Source of the DNA: Stenotrophomonas maltophilia | Lineage (GTDB): Bacteria > Pseudomonadota > Gammaproteobacteria > Xanthomonadales > Xanthomonadaceae | Direction: 5' to 3' | Assembly: GCF_006974125.1 (NCBI RefSeq) | Contig: NZ_CP037858.1 | Span: forward strand, 1,674,001 to 1,738,000 | DNA length: 64,000 nucleotides | Part shown: one piece after another, positions 44,271 through 54,048 of the stretch | How positions within the stretch are numbered: position 1 is the stretch's first letter | How the letters are laid out: every line of letters begins with the position of its first letter | Translations under genes and position numbers: made by a program | The notes under the pieces: generated by a model | Databases searched by the model: none | What the model saw: only the letters and a program-made list of their open reading frames with translations | What the model was told of the DNA's origin: nothing

Positions 44271-45716
44271 TCAGCAATCCATCCTGCCGTGCGAACTGCC
44301 TTCGTCGTCGAGCACGTGTGCATGCAGGATCACCTGGTTGCGACCAGCCCGTTTGGCGGCATACAGGCCGGCATCGGCATCCGCCAGCAACTGATCGGCA
44401 CTGGCCAGCGCCGGCGGATGCAGGTAGCCGACGCCGATGCTGATACTGACCGACCCTTCCGGCAGTGGCAGCGCCGCCACCGCCTCGCGCAGGCGCTCGG
44501 CCAGCGCCAGCACACCCGACAGCGGGCTTCCAGGCACGATCACTGCGAATTCCTCGCCGCCATAGCGGGCGACACTGTCACCAGCGCGGCCGGCACTGAT
44601 CTTCAGGACCGTGGCCACGGCCTGCAGGCAGCGGTCCCCGGCCGGATGTCCGTGGCGGTCGTTGAAGACCTTGAAATGGTCGATGTCCAGCAACAGCAGG
44701 CCCAGCTCGCTGCCGCTGCGCCGCGCACGGTTCCATTCCGCCAGCAGCAGCGCATCGAACTCGCGCCGGTTGGCCACGCCGGTCAGGCCATCCTGCCGTG
44801 CCAGCTGGTCCAGCGCTGCCTGCCGTTCCATCAGGTCCACCTGCAGCAGGATGCTGCGCACGCCGAAGCCCAGCGTTGCCACCACGAAGCCGGTGACCGC
44901 CAATGGTCGCGCGTGGTCGACCACCAGCGTCCCGACCACCAGCAGCAGCAGCGGCAGGATCATCGGGCCGGCCGCCTGCACCGTGCGTGCCAGCCGTGGA
45001 TGCAGCACGAAGCTCGGCGCAGGCGCCCGGCTCAGCGCCAGCAGTGCCAGCAGCAGGAACGGCAGATCGATCAGCAGGTCGTTGTAGGCACCGAACGACT
45101 GCTCCTCGGTGTAGTGGTTGATGTAGTACGCCACCAGCAGGTACACGACGGCGTACATCGCCAGCGCACGGAAGAAGTTGCGCCGCTCCGGAACGTCGCC
45201 GACCAGCCAGCGCACCACAGCGAACGCCGCAATGCACAGGTTCTGGATGTCGAACATGCGCTGCATGTTGGCCATCGCGTGGTCATCAACATCGATGCGG
45301 GCGGCGAACGATTGCGCGTGCACGAAGAACAGCACACCCAGCAGCGCGGCCATGGCCGCGTCGATCAGGCTGATGCTCAGCCGTTCGCGGCGTGCGCGGG
45401 CCAGGATGAACACCAGCGGCACACCGTAAAGCACATACAGGAACAGACTGACCTGCGGCGTGACATCGGCACGGCCCGCGCCCAGCGCATCGACCATGTT
45501 GAAGGCCATGCCTCCGCCCCACAGCAGCAGGGCCAGCGCGGTGGCGCGCCACCCAAGCGCGGCGCCATCGCGGCGGGCCCGCCACAGGCAGGCGGCAGCG
45601 GCCAGCAGCGGGGCGCCGGTCAGGAACACGAACGAACCCGCACCGACGGGCCCCGGCCACATGGCCAGGACCAGGCCGTGGCACAGCACATACAGCAGCG
45701 CCAGCACTACCGGCAT
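44271..45716 (-). CDS. Membrane diguanylate cyclase (GGDEF)
   Basis: The start at 45716 is behind GGGGGA. A longer frame to 45857 would be encoded by a SMAG repeat. About nine membrane segments fill residues 1-310, then a GGDEF domain of about 165 residues. The active site is RYGGEEF, preceded at the usual distance by the inhibitory-site pattern RxxD (RAGD). Metal-binding LLDIDHFKVFNDRHGH is intact. It should make cyclic di-GMP and be product-inhibited. The membrane part resembles a ligand-sensing module, but I cannot name it. Confidence 0.92.
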   Translation of the reverse strand: MPVVLALLYVLCHGLVLAMWPGPVGAGSFVFLTGAPLLAAAACLWRARRDGAALGWRATALALLLWGGGMAFNMVDALGAGRADVTPQVSLFLYVLYGVPLVFILARARRERLSISLIDAAMAALLGVLFFVHAQSFAARIDVDDHAMANMQRMFDIQNLCIAAFAVVRWLVGDVPERRNFFRALAMYAVVYLLVAYYINHYTEEQSFGAYNDLLIDLPFLLLALLALSRAPAPSFVLHPRLARTVQAAGPMILPLLLLVVGTLVVDHARPLAVTGFVVATLGFGVRSILLQVDLMERQAALDQLARQDGLTGVANRREFDALLLAEWNRARRSGSELGLLLLDIDHFKVFNDRHGHPAGDRCLQAVATVLKISAGRAGDSVARYGGEEFAVIVPGSPLSGVLALAERLREAVAALPLPEGSVSISIGVGYLHPPALASADQLLADADAGLYAAKRAGRNQVILHAHVLDDEGSSHGRMDC

Positions 45717-45819
45717 GCATCCCCCGATCAGCAAGGCCGTATGGGCGCACGATAGCCCCGCCCGCGCCACAGCGGCGTGATCCACTGCTGCAAGACGACA
45801 CTCCGCGTGCACCGCCATG

Positions 45820-45892
45820 GTAGCGCCGGCCGCTGGCCGGCAATCCCAGGGAATCACAGGGCTGCAGGTTGCCGGCCAGCGGCCGGCACTAC
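45820..45892. repeat. Inverted pair of SMAG repeats
   Basis: Copies at 45820-45842 (plus) and 45870-45892 (minus) flank a 27-base spacer. They lie between the end of fghA and the 5' side of the cyclase gene and can fold into one long hairpin acting as an fghA terminator. Confidence 0.85.
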
Positions 45893-45902
45893 CGGAAAGC
45901 CT

Positions 45903-46733
45903 TCAGCCGTGCAGGGCGCGGGCGTGGTGCGCGACGTGCTCGCCGATGAAGCTGGCGATGAAATAGTAGCTGTGGTCGTAACCCGGCTGCAGGCGCAGGG
46001 TCAGCGGGTGGTTGGCGGCATCGCAGGCCTGCTGCAGGCGCTCGGGTTGCAGCTGGGCCTGCAGGAATTCATCGGCATCACCCTGGTCGACCAGCAGCGG
46101 CAGGCGCTCGCTGGCGGTCGTCAGCAGCGCGCAGGCATCCCACTGCGCCCAGTCGACCGGGTTGTCCCCCAGATACGCGTGGAACGCCTTCTGCCCCCAC
46201 GGTACATGGCTGGGCGCGACGATCGGTGAGAACGCCGACACGCTGCGGTAGCGCCCCGGGTTGCGCAGTGCGATCACCAGCGCACCATGGCCGCCCATCG
46301 AGTGGCCGCTGATGCCACGCGCATCGGTGACCGGGAAATGCGCCTCGATCAGTGCCGGCAGCTCCTGTGCCACGTAGTCGTGCATGCGGTAGTGCTTCGC
46401 CCACGGTGCACGGGTGGCATTGAGGTAGAACCCCGCCCCCTTGCCCAGGTCATAGCCCTCGGCATCAGCCACGTCATCGCCGCGCGGGCTGGTATCAGGC
46501 GCAACGATGATCACGCCGTGCTCGGCCGCATAGCGCTGCGCACCGGCCTTGGTGATGAAATTCTGCTCGGTGCAGGTCAGGCCGCTCAGCCAGTACAGCA
46601 CCGGCAACGTCTGCGTTTCCGCCTGCGGCGGCAGGTACACGGCGAACTGCATGTCGCAGCCCAGCGTGGTGGAATGATGGCGGTAGACGTCCTGCCAGCC
46701 GCCGGAACAGGCGCGGTGTTCAATGCGTTCCAT
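45903..46733 (-). CDS. fghA: S-formylglutathione hydrolase
   Basis: The 276-residue serine hydrolase has GHSMGGHG (Ser145), Asp221 in DQGDADEFL and His254 in [11 protein letters not shown], the esterase D family triad, with [10 protein letters not shown] near the start. It cleaves S-formylglutathione to formate and glutathione, the last step of glutathione-dependent formaldehyde detoxification. It is the last gene of the frmR-adhC-yqcC-like-fghA operon. Confidence 0.96.
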   Translation of the reverse strand: MERIEHRACSGGWQDVYRHHSTTLGCDMQFAVYLPPQAETQTLPVLYWLSGLTCTEQNFITKAGAQRYAAEHGVIIVAPDTSPRGDDVADAEGYDLGKGAGFYLNATRAPWAKHYRMHDYVAQELPALIEAHFPVTDARGISGHSMGGHGALVIALRNPGRYRSVSAFSPIVAPSHVPWGQKAFHAYLGDNPVDWAQWDACALLTTASERLPLLVDQGDADEFLQAQLQPERLQQACDAANHPLTLRLQPGYDHSYYFIASFIGEHVAHHARALHG

Positions 46734-46774
46734 GGTGCTCTCCTGCGCGGCGCGTCAGCGCACGCGTGCTTCTG

Positions 46775-46796
46775 GTAGATGCCGACCTTGGTCGGC
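46775..46796 (+). repeat. GTAG hairpin at the yqcC-like stop codon
   Basis: GTAGATGCCGACCTTGGTCGGC abuts the TAA of the minus-strand YqcC-like gene. It separates that gene from fghA. Confidence 0.7.
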
Positions 46797-47156
46797 TTAT
46801 CCACGCGCGGCGTGGATGCCTTTGTTGATCCGTTCATCCAGCTGCGCCAGCAGGCGCAGCAACGACTCGACGTCAGGCTGGCCATCAAGATTGCGCCAGG
46901 CCGCCACGGCCACATCGCTGCGCGGCGGCCACTGCCCGACCGCGCGCGCCTCGTAGAGGCGCGGCAGGAATACCTGCGCAAGCCACTGCTCGAATGGCAT
47001 GCCATCGTCGCTGCCGAAGGCCGAGGTCACCGCACGCGGTGGCCCCACCTCGCCCACTACCCAGCCCAGCGCACGCAACGCCTGCTCGATCGGGGCCACC
47101 AGGGCCGCGCGCGGGTCTTCCGCACGCGGCCGGCGCAGGGCATCCAGCCAGCCCAC
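46797..47156 (-). CDS. YqcC family protein (DUF446)
   Basis: It starts with GTG at 47156, just 8 bp past the adhC stop. The 119-residue protein has the YqcC pattern MPFEQWLAQVFLPRLYEA and a C-terminal LLRLLAQLDERINKG helix. YqcC proteins are small, helical and of unknown function. Its place between adhC and fghA, with tight spacing to adhC, suggests co-expression under FrmR, although nothing links the family to formaldehyde. Confidence 0.8.
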   Translation of the reverse strand: MGWLDALRRPRAEDPRAALVAPIEQALRALGWVVGEVGPPRAVTSAFGSDDGMPFEQWLAQVFLPRLYEARAVGQWPPRSDVAVAAWRNLDGQPDVESLLRLLAQLDERINKGIHAARG

Positions 47157-47164
47157 GACGTGGC

Positions 47165-48679
<1,515 letters not shown>

Positions 48680-49585
48680 TCAGTCGAACATGCCCTGAGC
48701 CGCCAGCCGCGCAAGTTCATCCACCACATAGCGCACCTTCGGCCGCAGGTGGCGGGTCGGTGGCCACAGCGCATGGATGTCGATATGCCGCTGCATGTCT
48801 GCGTCCAGCACCGACTGCAGCGCGCCGGATTCCAGATGACGGCGCACCAGTGAGATGGGCATCTGGCAGATGCCCAGCCCGGCGATGGCCGCGTCGATCA
48901 CCGCGTCACCGTCGTTGAGCTGGTAGGCCGCATTCGGAATGAAGGTTCCTTCCGCATCATCGCTGCCGATCCGCCACGCCACCGGCTGGCCGTGGCGGAA
49001 GCCGACGATGCTGCGGTGCTGTGCCAGTTCCTCAACGGTGTGCGGGGTGCCATGTGCGTGCAGGTACGCCGGCGATGCACAGGTGACCAGCCGCTGGCGC
49101 CCCAGCCGGCGTGCCACCAGATGCTCGGCCTGGTGCAGCCCACCGAAGCGGATCAGCAGGTCGATGCCTTCCTCAACGGGATCGATGAAGTGATCGGTGA
49201 AGGTCATCGTCAACTGCAGGTCCGGGTACTGCCGGCACAGCCGCAGCAGCACCGGCAGCACCACCAGCCGCCCGAACGAGGACGGCATGTCGATGCGCAG
49301 CCGCCCGCTGGGCAGTCCGGCCGACCCCAGACAGGCCTCGGCCGCGGAAATCTCTTCCAGCGCCGCAGCGCAGGAGGCGTAGTACGCCTCGCCGTCGCTG
49401 GTCAGCGCGATGCGCCGCGTGGTGCGGTGGAACAGGCGCACACCCAGCCGCGTTTCCAACCGCGCGATGGCCTTGCCCACCGCCGAACGCGAGATGCCCA
49501 GTGCGTCGGCGGCTTCGGTGAAGCTGCCCGAGCGGGCCGTGGTAACGAAGGTCACCAGGCCGTTCAAGGATTCCAGTGGCAACAT
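48680..49585 (-). CDS. LysR-family regulator divergent from old yellow enzyme
   Basis: The 301 residues have the LysR HTH (FVTTARSGSFTEAADALGIS, RSAVGKAIARLETRLGVRLF) and a type 2 periplasmic-binding-like effector domain. It is divergent from the alkene reductase at 49705, with a palindrome (49602-49616) directly upstream of its own start. It is a probable sensor of electrophiles or quinones that controls that gene. Confidence 0.93.
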   Translation of the reverse strand: MLPLESLNGLVTFVTTARSGSFTEAADALGISRSAVGKAIARLETRLGVRLFHRTTRRIALTSDGEAYYASCAAALEEISAAEACLGSAGLPSGRLRIDMPSSFGRLVVLPVLLRLCRQYPDLQLTMTFTDHFIDPVEEGIDLLIRFGGLHQAEHLVARRLGRQRLVTCASPAYLHAHGTPHTVEELAQHRSIVGFRHGQPVAWRIGSDDAEGTFIPNAAYQLNDGDAVIDAAIAGLGICQMPISLVRRHLESGALQSVLDADMQRHIDIHALWPPTRHLRPKVRYVVDELARLAAQGMFD

Positions 49586-49601
49586 CTTTCACGCTCCATT
49601 A

Positions 49602-49616
49602 GGGACAAATAGTCCC
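49602..49616. promoter_or_regulatory. Candidate LysR operator
   Basis: GGGACAAATAGTCCC, a perfect 5-bp inverted repeat with a 5-base spacer, lies 17 bp upstream of the LysR start and in the gap shared with the divergent reductase. Confidence 0.55.
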
Positions 49617-49704
49617 GCTCGATGGGAAATCGAAGCGCTTTATGCATTCGCATGTCAACACCATCCTGTGTCCATCGCGCCGCTGGCGCCTCCCCCGCAC
49701 CGAG

Positions 49705-50817
49705 ATGACCGATATGACTGCCGCCCTCTTCCGCCCGTTCGACCTGTCAGGAACCGCCCTGCGCAACCGCATCGCGATGGCCCCGATGACCCGCGCCCGC
49801 AACCCCGGCGTCGTGGCCAACGAACTGACCGCCCAGTACTACCGGCAGCGTGCCAGCGCCGGCCTGATCATCAGCGAAGGCACCCCGGTCTCGCCGCAGG
49901 GCCAGGGTTACATCGACGTGCCGGGTATCTGGTCGGCCGAGCAGGTGGCCGGGTGGACACTGGTCACCGAGGCGGTGCATGCCGCTCAGGGCACGATCTT
50001 TGCCCAGCTCTGGCACGTCGGCCGCATGTCGCATGCCTCACTGCAGCCCGATGGTGGGCAACCGGTCAGCGCCGGCACGCGCCCGGTGGCCAGCGCACCA
50101 AAGAACACCTCGTTCGTCTATCTGGAAGACGGCAGCCGCGGCCACGCCGATCCCACCCCGGCACGTGCACTGGCCACCGACGAGATCCCCGGCATCATTG
50201 CCGACTTCGCACGGGGCGCCGACAACGCGATCAGCGCCGGCTTCGACGGCATCGAGCTGCATGCGGCCAACGGCTACCTGTTCGAGCAGTTCCTCAACCC
50301 GCTCATCAACGAACGCGATGATCGCTACGGCGGCTCGCTGCCCAATCGCGCGCGGCTGATCCTGGAGACGGTCGATGCCATGGCCGAACGCATCGGTGCG
50401 CATCGCATCGGCGTGCGCCTGGCACCGAACAACCTCACCTTTGACATGCCGTTCTATTCCGGCAACGAAGCCACCTATCTGTACCTTGCCGAGGAACTGG
50501 GCAAGCGCGGGCTGGCCTACGTGCACCTCAATGACAACCAGCAGGCGGGGCAGCCGGCGCTGGGCGAGGCGTTCCTGCAACAGTTCAAGCAGGCCTACGG
50601 TGGCACCGTGATCCTGGCCGGTGGCATGACCCGCGAACGCGCCCAGCAGCTGGTCGACGCGGGCACCATCGACCTGGCCGCGTTCGGCCAGCCGTTCATC
50701 GCCAACCCGGATCTGGTCGAACGCCTTCAGCGCGACGTCGCGCTGGCCACGCCCGACCGCAGCACCTATTACGGTGGCGGTGAGGCGGGCTACCTCGATT
50801 ACCCGAGCGCACAGTAG
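49705..50817 (+). CDS. nemA: Old yellow enzyme family alkene reductase (NemA-like)
   Basis: The start is placed at 49705 (MTDMTAALF); the open frame begins at 49642. The 370-residue TIM-barrel flavoenzyme has MAPMTRARN, AQLWHVGRMSH, and the HAANGYLFEQFLNPLINERDD block, in which His and Asn bind the substrate carbonyl (the NxxH class here reads H-A-A-N). The proton-donor Tyr lies nearby. It uses NADPH to reduce activated alkenes, nitro compounds or N-ethylmaleimide. Divergence from a LysR regulator fits electrophile-induced expression. Confidence 0.92.
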   Translation: MTDMTAALFRPFDLSGTALRNRIAMAPMTRARNPGVVANELTAQYYRQRASAGLIISEGTPVSPQGQGYIDVPGIWSAEQVAGWTLVTEAVHAAQGTIFAQLWHVGRMSHASLQPDGGQPVSAGTRPVASAPKNTSFVYLEDGSRGHADPTPARALATDEIPGIIADFARGADNAISAGFDGIELHAANGYLFEQFLNPLINERDDRYGGSLPNRARLILETVDAMAERIGAHRIGVRLAPNNLTFDMPFYSGNEATYLYLAEELGKRGLAYVHLNDNQQAGQPALGEAFLQQFKQAYGGTVILAGGMTRERAQQLVDAGTIDLAAFGQPFIANPDLVERLQRDVALATPDRSTYYGGGEAGYLDYPSAQ

Positions 50818-50876
50818 AGCCACGCCGTGCGCCGATGCGGGCGTACACTGCCCACCCGCATCCACCGGATCTGACC

Positions 50877-51293
50877 ATGGATACGCCCACCGCAGCGTTC
50901 ATCGTCAACCTCGATGTCCCCGATCTCGCCGTTGCCGAAGACTTCTACATCCGAGCCTTCGGCCTGCGCATCGGCCGCCGTCTCGGCCCGGGCGCGGTGG
51001 AACTGCTCGGTGGGCCAGCGCCGCTGTACCTGCTGCAGAACGAGGCCGGCAGCGCCGCCACCGAAGACGGCGACGTGCGCGACTACGAGCGCCATTGGAC
51101 GCCGCTGCACCTGGACTGGGTGGTGAATGACATCGAAGCGGCGCTGGTACGAGCGGTTGCGGCCGGGGCGACGCTCGAGCAGTCCGTGCGCGAGCGTCGC
51201 TGGGGGCACATCGCCGTGCTGGCCGATCCGTTCGGCCACGGCTTCTGCCTGATCCAGTTCAGCGCTGAAGGCTACGACGCGCTGGTCGAATGA
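50877..51293 (+). CDS. VOC family protein (glyoxalase/bleomycin resistance fold)
   Basis: The ATG at 50877 starts a 138-residue protein with two beta-alpha-beta-beta-beta modules (FIVNLDVPDLAVAEDFYIRA and LHLDWVVNDIEAALVRAVAA, ending ADPFGHGFCLIQFS). Candidate metal ligands are His in LHLDW and Glu/His near the end. It could act on a small electrophile downstream of the reductase, but the function is not assignable. Confidence 0.88.
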   Translation: MDTPTAAFIVNLDVPDLAVAEDFYIRAFGLRIGRRLGPGAVELLGGPAPLYLLQNEAGSAATEDGDVRDYERHWTPLHLDWVVNDIEAALVRAVAAGATLEQSVRERRWGHIAVLADPFGHGFCLIQFSAEGYDALVE

Positions 51294-51305
51294 CCGGCGC
51301 CACGT

Positions 51306-52001
51306 TCACCACGGCAACGGCACCGCTTCGCCGTTGGCGCGCTCGCCGTAGTACAGCGACGGCAGCAGGCGCGAGAGGAAACTGAACTCCGTGTAGCAAT
51401 GCTTGAGCAGGCCCAGGCCGACCGCATCGCCGGCATCGCAGCGTGGATCGACGCTGTCCAGGCCGAGCACGAAGCGGCTGCGCAGCACACAGCCAAACGG
51501 CGTATCACGCGCCACGTGCAGCATCTGCCCGTCGCAGGGATCAGCGTTTGCATCCAGGCGGACATGGTCGCCGAAGCCGATGCGCGCGGCGATCACCGCC
51601 GATACATCGCCTGCATCCTGTGCCGCCTGCAGGCGCTCGGGCACCAGCAACGTGCGCGGGTCATGGAACTTCAGACGCGCCGCCACCGGCGGAATGTCGG
51701 CCAGCGATTCCACCGCATGGATGCTGGCACCGTGGTAGCTGCGTCCGCGCTGCCAGGCCGCGTCCCAGCCGCGGTGCTCGACATGATCGACCGGATGCCA
51801 CCAGCGGATGTGCTGGGTGGTCTCGAAGAAGGTGAACCACCAGTCCAGCATGCGGCCCTTGCAGCCATGCAGATCGGTGCGCACCGCCACCGTCAGGGTG
51901 CCGTCTTCGCGGCGCTGGATACCGGTCTCCAGGCGCATCGGTGCCGGGTCGAGCAGATCGTGGTGGTCCAGCCAGGCGCGGGCGTTCACAGCGGTATCCA
52001 T
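51306..52001 (-). CDS. Diacetylphloroglucinol hydrolase (PhlG)-like protein
   Basis: The start at 52001 (MDTAVNARAWLDHHDLL) gives 231 residues. The motifs DWWFTFFETTQHIRWWHPVD and a late HxxxE (HCYTEF) match the zinc-binding arrangement of PhlG, whose ligands include a His in the WHP block and a His/Glu pair four residues apart. PhlG cleaves the C-C bond of 2,4-diacetylphloroglucinol. No phl biosynthetic genes are present, so a role in degrading a competitor's antibiotic or a related acylphenol is likely. A TetR gene is divergent, as in the phlG/phlH arrangement. Confidence 0.78.
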   Translation of the reverse strand: MDTAVNARAWLDHHDLLDPAPMRLETGIQRREDGTLTVAVRTDLHGCKGRMLDWWFTFFETTQHIRWWHPVDHVEHRGWDAAWQRGRSYHGASIHAVESLADIPPVAARLKFHDPRTLLVPERLQAAQDAGDVSAVIAARIGFGDHVRLDANADPCDGQMLHVARDTPFGCVLRSRFVLGLDSVDPRCDAGDAVGLGLLKHCYTEFSFLSRLLPSLYYGERANGEAVPLPW

Positions 52002-52029
52002 CGGGGTCTCCTGCGGTGTCGGGAGACCC

Positions 52030-52064
52030 GACAATACGGAAACGCTATTCGTTTCGCAATTGTC
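52030..52064. promoter_or_regulatory. Candidate TetR operator between phlG-like and tetR genes
   Basis: GACAATACGGAAACG (52030-52044) and CGTTTCGCAATTGTC (52050-52064) pair at 12 of 15 positions with a 5-base spacer. The site is centred in the 85-bp divergent gap, in typical TetR-operator form. Confidence 0.6.
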
Positions 52065-52086
52065 CGGATGCGCTAAGATGGGCGCA

Positions 52087-52740
52087 ATGAACAGCACCAC
52101 CCTGCCCGAGCCACCTCCACCAACCCGCCGCCGCGGCCGCCCTGCGCGACCGGAAGCCGAAGTGCGCCACGCCGTGCTGCAGGCCACGCTGGAGCTGCTG
52201 CTGGCGCAGGGTTACGAGGCCACCACCATCGAAGCGGTGGCGGCGCACGCCGGGGTGGCGAAGAAGACCGTGTACCGCCACGCCAGCAACCGCGAGGAAC
52301 TGGTCGGGTTGGCGGTGCGCGAGTGGACCGACGGCTTCGCGCCGCAGCTGCAGCGCGATGCGCACGACGCCGATGAGGTGTTGCCGTTGCTGCAGGACAT
52401 CCTGCAGGCGGTGTGTGCACAGGCGCTGTCGGCGCAGGCCGTGCAGGTGTTCCGGCTGCTGGCCACCGATTTCCCCGGCAAGCAGGCGCTGCTGCAGGCC
52501 TATCTGGACAACGGCATCGAACGCGGCCGTGCGCTGCTGGCTGACTGGCTGGCGCGCCAGCAACAGCGCGGGCTGCTGCGCGAGGGAGACCCGGTGCGCC
52601 TGGCGCGGCTGCTGCTGGCGATGGCCGTGGCCGAGCCACTGCGCGAACGCGTGATCGGTGTGGTGGCCGAGGATGCGCCGGTGGACGTGCATCTGGGTGA
52701 GTGCATGGCGTTGTTGGGGCCGGTGTTGCAGGCGCCGTAG
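52087..52740 (+). CDS. TetR-family repressor
   Basis: ATG at 52087 (52078 alternative) begins a 217-residue protein. A basic, Pro-rich N-terminus (PPPPTRRRGRPARPEAEVRH) is followed by a TetR HTH (GYEATTIEAVAAHAGVAKKT, VYRHASNREELVG) and a helical C-terminal TetR_C domain. Divergent from the PhlG-like gene across a palindromic operator, it probably represses that gene until a phenolic ligand binds, analogous to PhlH. Confidence 0.9.
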   Translation: MNSTTLPEPPPPTRRRGRPARPEAEVRHAVLQATLELLLAQGYEATTIEAVAAHAGVAKKTVYRHASNREELVGLAVREWTDGFAPQLQRDAHDADEVLPLLQDILQAVCAQALSAQAVQVFRLLATDFPGKQALLQAYLDNGIERGRALLADWLARQQQRGLLREGDPVRLARLLLAMAVAEPLRERVIGVVAEDAPVDVHLGECMALLGPVLQAP

Positions 52741-52872
52741 TCAACCAGTAAGCCGCAGCTGTGTGCCACGCATTCAGGCGAAGCGGCCTCGCAGGGCTCT
52801 TTGCAATTTCTTGTATGGCCTGCTGGAAAGACTGCAGGGATTATCCGTGGTCGATCTCTTTGGCGCGGTCAC

Positions 52873-53907
52873 ATGCGATTTCTTTTTTCCGAACTCTGCA
52901 ATCTCCTGGGACAACGAATCGATAGCGATCCGGTCCTTTCCATTGCCGAACGCATCGGAGCGAAGGCACCAAAACCAACCTCCTTCGCGTACTCCAACTC
53001 TGTTGGCGAGATGTCTCACCGCCCCACGGGCCTGGAAATCAGCTGGAGTCACGAGGTTCTCGCACCCGAATACTATCCACCCCGGAAATCGGGCCGCCAC
53101 TTCGTCTGCTGGGTAGACTCGATCTGGTTTGATCCGGCAACAGTAGACAACCTGCCTTTGCAGTTGTCTCCGACCTCCCTCGCTGAGGATTTGGTTGAGG
53201 CGGCTCCTCAACTCATTGTCGAGGATATGCCCAAGAGAACGGCCGCGATGCTCACAACTCGTCCAGACTGCGTGCTTGCCCTCCCCAGCACGCCTCGGCG
53301 CTGGCAGATCAAGCTTGCACAGATGCACCGCTACTCCTTGCCAGGTTACGCTGCGGCTGGAAATGATCGTCCAGAGCAGAATGCCAATTCAGACAGGTGG
53401 GAATATTGGGATCAGGCTACCGCCTTCTTTCTCCACTGGTGCATTCTCAGAGGCTTCGCAAGCGAACGACATACCTGTGATCACGTCGCAGAAATCCAGA
53501 ATCTACATCAGCAGCGCATGTCCGTGATGGACTACATCCGTGCGAACTGTTTTGAAGGCGAGCTGTGGAGCTGGGATATCCGCGAGCCCGTGCGCCATTT
53601 TACCTACATCTACTTTCATGCTCTCTGCAATCGCAACTCAGCACATCCTGGAATTGGAAGACCGGACAGGTGCCATCCCAACGACGATCTGAGCGCGGTG
53701 GTGAACCACCTGTCGAAGTGCGGGGTACCAAACGTAGATGACGAATGGCGGCTGTTCCGCCATTTCTCAACGATGCTGGACGCACGCTGGAAGGACTATC
53801 TTCTGACAGGACTTCAGACAGAAGTAAGCCGCCGCCAGACCGTCCAGCTCACGGCAATGTATCGGAAGATGGTGGACAGCCTCTCCGCGACCTCTGAACT
53901 GTCGTAG
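52873..53907 (+). CDS. Orphan protein of unknown function, AT-richer than surroundings
   Basis: I place the start at the ATG at 52873 (MRFLFSELCNLLGQR); the frame is open from 52801. The 344-residue soluble protein is rich in Trp, Cys and His (GRHFVCWVDSIWF, RWEYWDQATAFFLHWCILRG, NCFEGELWSWDIREPVRHFT). No known domain is recognised. Base composition and codon use are clearly less GC-rich than neighbours (about half G+C by eye), as expected for acquired DNA. Its neighbours are regulators with no related function. An immunity- or defence-type protein is one possibility. Confidence 0.75.
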   Translation: MRFLFSELCNLLGQRIDSDPVLSIAERIGAKAPKPTSFAYSNSVGEMSHRPTGLEISWSHEVLAPEYYPPRKSGRHFVCWVDSIWFDPATVDNLPLQLSPTSLAEDLVEAAPQLIVEDMPKRTAAMLTTRPDCVLALPSTPRRWQIKLAQMHRYSLPGYAAAGNDRPEQNANSDRWEYWDQATAFFLHWCILRGFASERHTCDHVAEIQNLHQQRMSVMDYIRANCFEGELWSWDIREPVRHFTYIYFHALCNRNSAHPGIGRPDRCHPNDDLSAVVNHLSKCGVPNVDDEWRLFRHFSTMLDARWKDYLLTGLQTEVSRRQTVQLTAMYRKMVDSLSATSELS

Positions 53908-53960
53908 AAGTCCGAGTATTTATCGCCCCCCACGTATTGCGCGGAGATTCCTGGAGAGGC

Positions 53961-54036
53961 ATCCACGCATGGCGTGGATCTACTGGTCTGGTCCTGGTGG
54001 ACGCCATCCCGGTGGGTGCCGACCGTTGGTCGGCAC
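53961..54036. repeat. Two GTAG-type hairpins
   Basis: ATCCACGCATGGCGTGGATC plus TAC (53961-53983, GTAG head on the minus strand) and GTGCCGACCGTTGGTCGGCA (54016-54035) fill the gap between the orphan gene and the LysR gene's stop. Confidence 0.65.
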
Positions 54037-54048
54037 GCCCGCAGCAAT

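Noticed and set aside
45717..45857. Longer N-terminus for the diguanylate cyclase
   Set aside because: The extension would be encoded by a SMAG repeat, and a good ribosome site precedes the ATG at 45716.
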